61,845 bases of DNA, from positions 1-61,845 of the forward strand of contig PXSK01000016.1 of the NCBI GenBank assembly GCA_003022865.1, read 5' to 3'. A model generated the notes under the pieces. It was not told where the DNA came from and made no database searches. It was given only the letters and a program-made list of their open reading frames with translations. This stretch comes from Halobacteriales archaeon SW_5_70_135. Lineage in GTDB: Archaea; Halobacteriota; Halobacteria; Halobacteriales; SW-7-71-33. Each line of letters begins with the position of its first letter. Within the stretch, counting starts at the first letter, position 1. Of the stretch, positions 11,307-18,035 are shown in pieces. The position numbers and the translations under genes are program-made.

Positions 11307-12453
11307 CATTCCCGGGTCCGACGACGACGGCGACGGTGACAATGGCCACTCTCGCCCGCCGCGCCGGAACGACAGCGAGGCCGACCGCGCCGGCCGGAGT
11401 GTGCGCGTCACCGTCGCCCGACGGGAGGTCGCCTCCCTCCGCAGCGAGAAGACGATCGTGCTGGCGCTCGCGATCCAGCTCTTCGTCGCCGCCTTCTCCT
11501 CGTTTCTCGTCGTCGGGCTGGTGTCGCTGTACAGCCCGAGCGGCAGCGGCTTCCAGGCCACCGTGGCGGTGACCGGCAACGCGAGCGACGAGGTGCGGAC
11601 GGCCGTCGCCGGCACGCCGGCCCGCGAGGGCGCCCGCCTGGAGGCGGTCTCCGACAGGCGGATCGCCCTCGACGGCTTCGAGAGCGGTCGCTACGACGCC
11701 GTCATCGTGGCCGACGCCACGCCGGGCGGCGGCGTTCGCGTCACTGCCTACGTGCCCGACGGCGACGTGCGCTCGACGGTCACCGTCGTCACGGTCCGCG
11801 ACCTGCTGGAGGCCGTCGAGCGCGAGCGCCGCGTCGAGCTCGCCCGGGACGGCCGGCTGCCCGAACCCGTGCCGGTGCCGCGACGGGTGCCCGCCAGCCC
11901 GTATCTGGGGTTCACCTACACCGTGCTCGTGCCGCTTCTGATGTTCATACCGGCGTTCGTCAGCGGCTCCGTCGCCGTCGACTCGATCACCGAGGAGGTC
12001 CAGCGCGGCACCCTCGAACTGCTGCGGGTCGCGCCCGTCGAGCTTTCGACCGTCGTCGACGCCAAGGTGCTCTCGGCGGCGACGCTCGCCCCCGTGCAGG
12101 CGGCGCTGTGGATCGCCCTGCTGGAGCTGAACGGCACGGCGATCGCCCGCCCGCTGGGCCTGGTCGGGGTCGTCGCCGGGCTCGCGATCGCCCTCGTGGT
12201 CGTCGGCGCGGGGGTCGCCCTGCTCGCCCCGGACCGCCGGCGGGCGCAGTTTCTCTACTCCTCGGGCGTGCTCGCCGCCGCGCTCGTCGCCGGGCTCATG
12301 CCGGAGCGTCCCGCCAACACCGTCGCCAAGCTGGCGATCGGCTCGGCGACGACCGCCACCTGGGTCGCCGTCGCCGGCTATCTCGCACTCGGGGTCGTCG
12401 CCTACCTGGCGGTGCGGGTCGCCGTCGACCGGTTCGACCCGGAGGAGTTGTGA
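11299..12453 (+). CDS. ABC-2 type permease
   Basis: The second membrane subunit of the exporter, 384 residues. A polar N-terminal tail (about 1-35, rich in Asp) is followed by a TM segment (TIVLALAIQLFVAAFSSFLVVGLVSLY), a large external domain (about 75-205), and a group of helices beginning TYTVLVPLLMFIPAFVSGSVAVDSITEEVQRGTLELLRVAPV, which is the characteristic ABC-2 coupling region. The start GTG at 11299 overlaps the end of the previous gene by 8 bp, so translation is likely coupled. With the ATPase and the PrsW-fused permease it makes a complete three-gene exporter. Confidence 0.88.
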   Translation: MADIPGSDDDGDGDNGHSRPPRRNDSEADRAGRSVRVTVARREVASLRSEKTIVLALAIQLFVAAFSSFLVVGLVSLYSPSGSGFQATVAVTGNASDEVRTAVAGTPAREGARLEAVSDRRIALDGFESGRYDAVIVADATPGGGVRVTAYVPDGDVRSTVTVVTVRDLLEAVERERRVELARDGRLPEPVPVPRRVPASPYLGFTYTVLVPLLMFIPAFVSGSVAVDSITEEVQRGTLELLRVAPVELSTVVDAKVLSAATLAPVQAALWIALLELNGTAIARPLGLVGVVAGLAIALVVVGAGVALLAPDRRRAQFLYSSGVLAAALVAGLMPERPANTVAKLAIGSATTATWVAVAGYLALGVVAYLAVRVAVDRFDPEEL

Positions 12454-12499
12454 CGGCCGGAACCGAAAGCGGCTCCCTCCGGCCGCCCCAGCGGTGGAT

Positions 12500-13540
12500 A
12501 TGAAGGCTGTCCAGTTCCGCGACCACGGCGACACGGACGTGATCGAGTACGCGGACCGCTCCGAGCCGGAGCCGGCCCCCGACGAGGTCGTCGTCGACGT
12601 GAAAGCCGGCGCGCTCAACCACCTCGACCTGTGGACCCGCCGGGGGTTGCCGACGCTCGACCTGGCGATGCCACACGTCCCCGGCAGCGACGGGGCCGGC
12701 GTCGTCGCCGCGACGGGCGACGGCGTCGACCGCTTCGGGCCCGGCGACCGCGTCGCGCTGTGGGCCGGGGTCCACTGCGGCGACTGCGAGTTCTGTCGAC
12801 ACGGCCAGGAGCCGATGTGTGTCCGGTATCACGTCATCGGCGAGCACGTCCCCGGCGTCCACGCCGAGCGAGCGGCGGTCCCGGCGGCGAACCTCGTGTG
12901 CGTCCCCGAGGGCGTCGACTGGGCGACGGCCGCGGCCGCGCCGCTGGTGTTCGGCACCGCGTGGCGGATGCTGATGACCCGCGGCGACCTGCGGGCGACC
13001 GACGACGTGCTCGTGCTGGGCGCCAGCGGCGGTGTCGGCCACGCTGTCGTGCAGATCGCCGCCCACGCCGGCGCGACGGTGTACGCCACCGCCTCGACCG
13101 AGGCCAAACGCCGGCAGGCCCGCGAGCTCGGCGCCGACGGCGCGATAGACTACACCGAGCGGGACTTCGCCGAGCGCGTGCGGGAGCTGACGGACAAGCG
13201 CGGGGTCGACGTCGTCGTCGACCACGTCGGCGAGCGGACGTGGCCGGACTCGCTGGCGTCGCTGGCGAAGGGCGGGCGACTGCTCACCTGCGGGGCGACG
13301 ACCGGGCCGACCGGCGAGACCGACGTTCGCCGGGTGTTCTGGAACCAACTGGACGTGCGCGGGTCGACGATGGCGACGCCGGGCGAGGTCGACGACGTGC
13401 TCTCGCTCGTCTGGGACGGCACGCTCGAACCGCACGTCCGCGAGCGCCTGCCGATGAGCGAGAGCGACCGTGCCCACGAGCTGCTGGCGGAGCGTGAGGG
13501 CTTTGGGAAAGTGGTGGTGATACCGGACAGTGAACTCTGA
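12500..13540 (+). CDS. Zinc-type medium-chain dehydrogenase/reductase (quinone oxidoreductase-like)
   Basis: A 346-residue MDR-family oxidoreductase. The GroES-like N-terminal domain is followed by the structural-zinc loop CGDCEFCRHGQEPMC and a Rossmann domain with VLVLGASGGVGHAVVQIA. The usual catalytic-zinc Cys position is occupied by Asn in GALNHLDLW, as in quinone oxidoreductases, so classical alcohol dehydrogenase activity is doubtful although the structural zinc site is kept. The ATG at 12500 was preferred over the GTG two codons earlier. A conserved small membrane gene overlaps its 3' end by 11 bp. Confidence 0.87.
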   Translation: MKAVQFRDHGDTDVIEYADRSEPEPAPDEVVVDVKAGALNHLDLWTRRGLPTLDLAMPHVPGSDGAGVVAATGDGVDRFGPGDRVALWAGVHCGDCEFCRHGQEPMCVRYHVIGEHVPGVHAERAAVPAANLVCVPEGVDWATAAAAPLVFGTAWRMLMTRGDLRATDDVLVLGASGGVGHAVVQIAAHAGATVYATASTEAKRRQARELGADGAIDYTERDFAERVRELTDKRGVDVVVDHVGERTWPDSLASLAKGGRLLTCGATTGPTGETDVRRVFWNQLDVRGSTMATPGEVDDVLSLVWDGTLEPHVRERLPMSESDRAHELLAEREGFGKVVVIPDSEL

Positions 13541-13823
13541 GGACGACGACCGCCCGGAGCGGTACGTCCACGACCCCGGCGAGACGGACGCGTCGGCAGG
13601 CGAGAGCGCCCCGACGGCCGACGCCGGGGGCGACGAGGGCATGGGCCGGCGGGGCTGGGTGCTGCTCGCCGCGGTCGTCCTGGCCTTCTTCGGGGCGCCG
13701 GCGGTCGTCTACCTCCGACCGCCCGGAGTGCCGTTCGAGGTGGCCTTCCTGGTGGTGCCGCTGGTGCCGGCGTTCCTGCTGGGGACGGTGGCCGTGTGGG
13801 CGATGACGGACCGCCGCCGGTAG
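13530..13823 (+). CDS. Small two-TM membrane protein, unknown function
   Basis: A 97-residue protein with an acidic N-terminal half (about 1-38) and two hydrophobic segments, GWVLLAAVVLAFFGAPAVVYL and FEVAFLVVPLVPAFLLGTVAVWAM, ending in a basic MTDRRR tail. The GTG start lies inside the 3' end of the dehydrogenase gene (cagtgaactctga), which suggests the same transcript. No family recognised; composition and coupling support a real gene. Confidence 0.65.
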   Translation: MNSEDDDRPERYVHDPGETDASAGESAPTADAGGDEGMGRRGWVLLAAVVLAFFGAPAVVYLRPPGVPFEVAFLVVPLVPAFLLGTVAVWAMTDRRR

Positions 13824-13934
13824 CGCCTGGACTCGCAGCGCCCGGGATCGCGCTCCCGAATGTCCGCCTCCGACGTGGGTTCGACGCCGAGACCGTCACG
13901 AGGGCGGGCCCCCGGACCCGCGAGGTGTCGCCCA

Positions 13935-14534
13935 CTACTCGAAGTCTCTGCGCATGGCGATCTCGAACCACGGACAGAGCCGTAGCTGTCGGTACCAGGG
14001 CCGGTTCTCGTACAGGCGACGGTACGGCACCCACAGCAGGCCGGCGACCTCGGACTCGTCGGGGGCCAGCGTCGGGTCTCGCAGCGTCAGCTTGAGCACC
14101 GAACACACCTCGTGCTCGACGCCACGGTCCTCGAAGAAGCGCTTGTACTCGAACTTGTCCGTCACCCGGAGGTCGCCGTACTGGTCGGGGGTGACGCCGA
14201 GTTCCTCCCGGAGTCGGGCGCGGGTGGCGTCGCGCTGGCTCTCGCCCCGTGCGGGGTGCGAGGCGACGGTGCCGTCCCAGTAGGTGTTCCAGAGTCGCTT
14301 TTGGGGGCTGCGCTGGGCCAGCAGCAGACGGTCCTCGTCGTCGAACACCAGGGCGGTGAAGGCACGGTGGCGCACACCGTCGCCGGTGTGGGCGTCGAGA
14401 CGGTTGACCGTTCCCTGCTCCCTGTCGTCGCCGCCGACGGCGACGACCTCTTGGGCGGCGTTCTCGTGCGGTTGCTGCCCGGCGTCGTCACCGTATCTGC
14501 CGGTGTCGCCTCCGTCGGGTTCGCTCTCGCTCAT
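13935..14534 (-). CDS. idi: Nudix-fold isopentenyl-diphosphate isomerase-like protein
   Basis: A 199-residue type I IDI homologue; such enzymes interconvert IPP and DMAPP for isoprenoid lipids. Visible matches are RHRAFTALVFDDEDRLLLAQRSPQKRLWNTYWDGT, the Nudix helix REELGVTPDQYGDLRVTDKFEYKRFF, and EHEVCSVLKL. At the place where bacterial and eukaryotic type I enzymes have the catalytic Cys (NxxCxHP), this protein reads GTVASHP, with Ala for Cys. It may therefore use another mechanism or be a Nudix hydrolase. The acidic N-terminal 45 residues are an extension. Confidence 0.75.
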   Translation of the reverse strand: MSESEPDGGDTGRYGDDAGQQPHENAAQEVVAVGGDDREQGTVNRLDAHTGDGVRHRAFTALVFDDEDRLLLAQRSPQKRLWNTYWDGTVASHPARGESQRDATRARLREELGVTPDQYGDLRVTDKFEYKRFFEDRGVEHEVCSVLKLTLRDPTLAPDESEVAGLLWVPYRRLYENRPWYRQLRLCPWFEIAMRRDFE

Positions 14535-14573
14535 ACCTCGCGTTCGGCGAGCCGGGTGAAAAATCTTCGACTC

Positions 14574-15695
14574 TCAGGAGCCGCCGACGGCCCCACCCTC
14601 GCCCGGCGGCGCGGGGTCGACCTCGTAGCCCTCGCCGACCCGCAGTCGCACCGCCCCGGACTCGGTCCACACGGAGAGGCCGTCGCTCTCTATCATCTCG
14701 CCGTCGAGACTGAACCCGACCTCCTCGCCGTCGAGAGACGTCACTTCGAGTTCGGCGGCCTGCTTGCGGTGGGTCTCCGCCGCCGCCTCGTCGCCGAACA
14801 GCTTGTCGATCACCCGGTCTCCCAACAGCTTCGGCACCGAGGCGTTCTCGATGACGGTCACCTCGTGGAGACCGTCCTCGACGTTCGCCTGTGTGGGCCC
14901 GCTGGCCGGGAACCGCCGACCGTTGCCGATGAGCACGAACAGTGCGTCGCCGACGAACTCGCGGTCGCTCTTCGGGCCGGTCTCGACGTGTAGCCGCATG
15001 CCGTCGAACCCCCGCAGCGCCTGCAGCGTGTTCACGACGTACGCGAATGCGCCCAGCGACGCCTTCAGGCCACTGGAGGTGTCGCCGCTGGCGTCCGCGG
15101 TCAGCCCACAGATACAGGAGTTGACGAAGGGCCGTCCGTTGGCCACTCCGAGGTCCACGGCACGCGTCCGTCCCTCCTCGATCACCTCGAAGGCGTGGGG
15201 AATCGAGTCGACGCCGACGTTGCCGGCGAAGTTGTTGCCGGTGCCGCCGGGGACGACCGCCAGCTCCGTCCCGTCGAGCGCGTCGACCTCCCGGGCCCCG
15301 CGAACCACCTCGTTCAGCGTCCCGTCGCCGCCACAGGCCGCCAGCAGATCCGCCTCCGGAGCGCGCTCGCGGGCGAGGGCGAGCGAGTCACCGGCTGCCT
15401 CGGTCTCGACGACCTCGACGTCGTGCTCGCCGGCGAGCTCGTGCACCTGCTCGGCGTGGTCGCCGTTCCCGCTCTGTGGATTCAGTATCAACACGCGCTC
15501 CTCCCCGGAGCGTCCACCGGCCTCGCCTCTCTCTACCTGCTGGTCGCCGTCCCTTCCTGCGGATTCCGCGTCCGGATTTCCGTGTGTATCCGTGTCGACG
15601 CTCGTCTCTGTGTCCGTGTCACTGTGCGTGTCCGTGACCGTGCTCTCGGCCGCGTCAGTGTCCTGACCCCCCGACCCCGTCTCGCTCGTGTTCAT
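14574..15695 (-). CDS. Diacylglycerol kinase-family lipid kinase (YegS/DgkB-like)
   Basis: A 373-residue predicted lipid kinase that phosphorylates a diacylglycerol-type or sphingosine-like lipid with ATP. After a Thr/Asp/Ser-rich acidic N-terminal tail of about 68 residues comes VLILNPQSGNGDHAEQV, then the nucleotide-binding motif AACGGDGTLNEVVRGAR and VPGGTGNNFAGNVGV. The C-terminal beta domain ends in SLDGEEVGFSLDGEMIESDGL. The ATG at 15695 (MNTSETGSGG) was chosen; in-frame codons upstream overlap the divergent PHP gene. The archaeal lipid substrate cannot be deduced. Confidence 0.85.
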   Translation of the reverse strand: MNTSETGSGGQDTDAAESTVTDTHSDTDTETSVDTDTHGNPDAESAGRDGDQQVERGEAGGRSGEERVLILNPQSGNGDHAEQVHELAGEHDVEVVETEAAGDSLALARERAPEADLLAACGGDGTLNEVVRGAREVDALDGTELAVVPGGTGNNFAGNVGVDSIPHAFEVIEEGRTRAVDLGVANGRPFVNSCICGLTADASGDTSSGLKASLGAFAYVVNTLQALRGFDGMRLHVETGPKSDREFVGDALFVLIGNGRRFPASGPTQANVEDGLHEVTVIENASVPKLLGDRVIDKLFGDEAAAETHRKQAAELEVTSLDGEEVGFSLDGEMIESDGLSVWTESGAVRLRVGEGYEVDPAPPGEGGAVGGS

Positions 15696-15746
15696 GTACC
15701 ACGCAGTGGGCGCAAGAGGAAAGTTCCTCATGTCCGAAGCGTGCCC

Positions 15747-16368
15747 GTGTACGCCGTCGACCTCCACAGTCACACCCGGTTCTTTCACGGGCGGCGGGCC
15801 CTGGGCGACCGGTTCGACCCGCTGGGCTTCCGACTGCTCGGTGCGGCCGCCCGCCGACGGGGGCTCGACGGCCTCGCGGTCACCAACCACGACTACTATA
15901 CCCCCTTCGACGCCGGGGCACCGAGGGTGGTCCCCGGCGTCGAGGTTTCCACGACCACAGGGCACGTCCTCGTCATCGGGCCGGACCCCCCACGGGAGAC
16001 CGATCCGGGCGCGCTCACCCCGGCGGAGACGGTCGCTCTCGCCCACGACCGGAACTGTGCGGCGGTGATGGCGCATCCGTTCCGCGGGACTCTCTGGCGT
16101 GCCCGGCAGCGACGCCCACGTCCCGGTCGAGGTGGGCCGCGCGTACACCGCCGTCGAGGCCGACCGGCTCACTCCCGAGGCCGTCGCCGCCGCCGTCCGC
16201 GACGGTCGCGTCCGTGCCAGGGTGCGCCACGGCAGGGCCGACGCCGCCGTCAGGCGCCTCTACCGGCTGCTGCACGGCCGGAGGGGCGACCTCAGCCCGC
16301 CACCCTGGGCCGAGGACATGGACCCCGATCCCGAACGGTTCCCGGCCGTCGACCGACCGGGGCGGTGA
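15747..16368 (+). pseudogene. PHP-domain metal-dependent phosphoesterase gene with internal deletion and frameshift
   Basis: The first part (GTG at 15747 or 15741) reads VYAVDLHSHTRFFHGRRALGDRF, then AVTNHDYYTPFDAG, VVPGVEVSTTTGHVLVIG and NCAAVMAHPFRG, which carry the early PHP metal ligands. After about 16088 the frame is lost. The sequence resumes one frame over at about 16097 with VPGSDAHVPVEVGRAYTAVEADRLTPEAVAAAV, which carries the last Asp-His ligands. In intact homologues about 30 residues separate HPFR from GSDAH; here almost none do, so a deletion of roughly 80-90 bp caused the shift. The product would lack the C-terminal metal ligands, and the gene is probably inactive. Confidence 0.75.
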
Positions 16369-16373
16369 CCGAG

Positions 16374-16793
16374 TCAGCCACCCCCGACCCGCTCCTCCAG
16401 AATGAGCCGCGAGACGACGTCTCGCACCTCGGACCGCTCGCGGGCCCGGGAGATGATGTCGTTGAGTCGGTCGGTGTCGGCGGCGTCGACGACGAACACC
16501 ACGTCACGCTCGCCGCCGACCTGCCAGACGAAGTCGACGTCCTGCCACTCGGCGAGTGCCGCCGACAGCGCCCGCGCGTCGACGTCGACGGCGACGTCTA
16601 TCTCCACCATCGCCCGCAGGTTGCCCGTCCGCGTGGTCACAGTGAACCGCTCTATCACCCCGTCGTCGAGCATCCCCTCGACCCGGTTCCGGACGGTGCC
16701 CTCGCTGGTCCCGACCCGCTCCGCTATCTCCGTGTACGGCGTCCGGGCGTCGGCGTTCAGCTCCGCCAGGATCGCCCGGTCCAGGTCGTCCAT
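16374..16793 (-). CDS. Lrp/AsnC family transcriptional regulator next to carA
   Basis: A 139-residue Lrp-type regulator. Residues 1-60 form the winged HTH (MDDLDRAILAELNADARTPYTEIAERVGTSEGTVRNRVEGM), and 65-135 form the ligand-binding RAM domain (MVEIDVAVDVDARALSAALAEWQDVDFVWQVGGERDVVFVV). It is divergent from carA; a TATA-like ataagc at about 16816-16822 lies 26 bp upstream of its ATG and abuts a strong palindrome at 16824-16840. That arrangement suggests it regulates itself and carA. Its effector amino acid is not known from sequence. Confidence 0.9.
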   Translation of the reverse strand: MDDLDRAILAELNADARTPYTEIAERVGTSEGTVRNRVEGMLDDGVIERFTVTTRTGNLRAMVEIDVAVDVDARALSAALAEWQDVDFVWQVGGERDVVFVVDAADTDRLNDIISRARERSEVRDVVSRLILEERVGGG

Positions 16794-16823
16794 GTCCGGA
16801 CCGGCGTCTCCGATCGCTTATGC

Positions 16824-16853
16824 GTTTCGAAATTCGAAGCGTTCTTTCGAAAG
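16824..16853 (+). promoter_or_regulatory. Palindromic operator pair upstream of carA and the divergent lrp gene
   Basis: Site 1 (16824-16840) reads gtttcgaaattcgaagc, an almost perfect inverted repeat. Site 2 (16844-16853) is the perfect palindrome ctttcgaaag. They lie directly upstream of the carA TATA-like box (ccttaagttg, about 16858-16867; ATG at 16890) and abut the lrp TATA box on the other strand. Site 1 matches a site upstream of carB at 16 of 17 positions when each is read in the direction of its gene. Binding by the adjacent Lrp protein is inferred. Confidence 0.6.
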
Positions 16854-16889
16854 CAATCCTTAAGTTGCCGGCCCCGTACGAGTTTCGTA

Positions 16890-17912
16890 ATGTCGGGAGC
16901 GTACGTGGCGGTCGAGGGCGGGAGGGTGATCGAGGGACGTGCCCGGTCGCCGGGCCGTGCGCAGGGGGAGTTGGTGTTCACGACGGCGTACACCGGCTAC
17001 GAGGAGTCGCTGACTGACCCCTCCTACGAGGCACAGGTGCTCACCTTCGCCTACCCACTCATCGGCAACTACGGCGTCTGCGAGGAGCGCTTCGAATCCG
17101 ACCGCGTCCACCCCTCCGCCGCGCTGGCACGCGAGTTCACCGACGACGTGACCGCGTGGCTCCGCGAGGCGGACGTGCCCGCGGTCGACCGCCTCGACAC
17201 GCGCTCGGTCGTCACCGACGTCCGCGAGGCCGGCGTCAAGCGCTGCGGGATCGCCGCCGGCCCCGACGCCACCCCGGAGGACGCCCGCGCCGAACTGCGG
17301 ACGTGTCCCGCGATGACCGACCGCGAGGCGATCGGCGCCCGGGTGAGCGTCACGGAGCCGCGGACGCACGGCGACGGCGCCGGTCCCCGGGTGGCGCTCG
17401 TCGACTGCGGCACGAAGGGCTCGATCGTCGAGTCGCTCGTCGCCCGCGGCGCCACCGTCGACGTGCTCCCCCACGACGCCACGCCCGCCCGGGTCGACGC
17501 CCGCGACCCGGACGCGCTGTTCGTCTCCAACGGCCCGGGCGACCCCGCCACCTTCGAAGCCGCCCACGACCTGGTGCGGGAGTTCCTCGACGAGCTGCCG
17601 ATCGCCGGCATCTGTCTGGGTCAGCAGGTCGTCGCCCGCGCGCTCGGCGGCGACACGCGCAAGATGGAGTTCGGTCACCGCGGGGTCAACCAGCCGGTCC
17701 GCGACCTGGCCTCCGGCCGCGTGGTGATGACCACACAGAACCACGGCTACGCCGTCGCCGACCCCGGCTCGCTGGAGGTCACCCAGGTGAACGTCAACGA
17801 CGACACCCCCGAGGGACTCGACGACCCCGAGCGGGACGTTGCCACGGGTGCTCCGTCGCCGCCGACTGACCCTCCCCCCCGTCTCCACCCCCGCCCGCGA
17901 CCGCCCCGGTAA
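16890..17912 (+). CDS. carA: Carbamoyl-phosphate synthase small subunit with abnormal 3' end (catalytic His-Glu segment lost)
   Basis: The glutaminase subunit of carbamoyl-phosphate synthase, which supplies ammonia to CarB for arginine and pyrimidine synthesis. Residues 1-317 match CarA: MSGAYVAVEGGRVIEGRA, TGYEESLTDPSYEAQVLTFAYPLIGNYG, VALVDCGTKGSIV, FVSNGPGDPA, the nucleophile Cys242 in AGICLGQQ, and TTQNHGYAV. After GLDDPERDV the family continues with a TRQYHPEA-type segment that supplies the catalytic His and Glu of the class I amidotransferase triad. Here it is replaced by ATGAPSPPTDPPPRLHPRPRPPR, and no other frame downstream encodes the missing part. Glutaminase activity is therefore unlikely as written. 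The leaderless ATG at 16890 is well supported. Confidence 0.88.
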   Translation: MSGAYVAVEGGRVIEGRARSPGRAQGELVFTTAYTGYEESLTDPSYEAQVLTFAYPLIGNYGVCEERFESDRVHPSAALAREFTDDVTAWLREADVPAVDRLDTRSVVTDVREAGVKRCGIAAGPDATPEDARAELRTCPAMTDREAIGARVSVTEPRTHGDGAGPRVALVDCGTKGSIVESLVARGATVDVLPHDATPARVDARDPDALFVSNGPGDPATFEAAHDLVREFLDELPIAGICLGQQVVARALGGDTRKMEFGHRGVNQPVRDLASGRVVMTTQNHGYAVADPGSLEVTQVNVNDDTPEGLDDPERDVATGAPSPPTDPPPRLHPRPRPPR

Positions 17913-18035
17913 TGCTCTCGACGCACGTGACGCGAGCCGCGGCCGAGGGTGTCCGGGCGACCGTCGCGGGAGGACCGCGTGACACTCGTCGCCGGAGCGT
18001 GCGACCTCGGTCGACGGATGCGGGTGCGGGTGCGG

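Noticed and set aside
9126-11615. 829-codon minus-strand open frame across the ABC permease genes
   Set aside because: Arg/Asp/Gln-rich shadow of the two permeases, with no recognisable domain.
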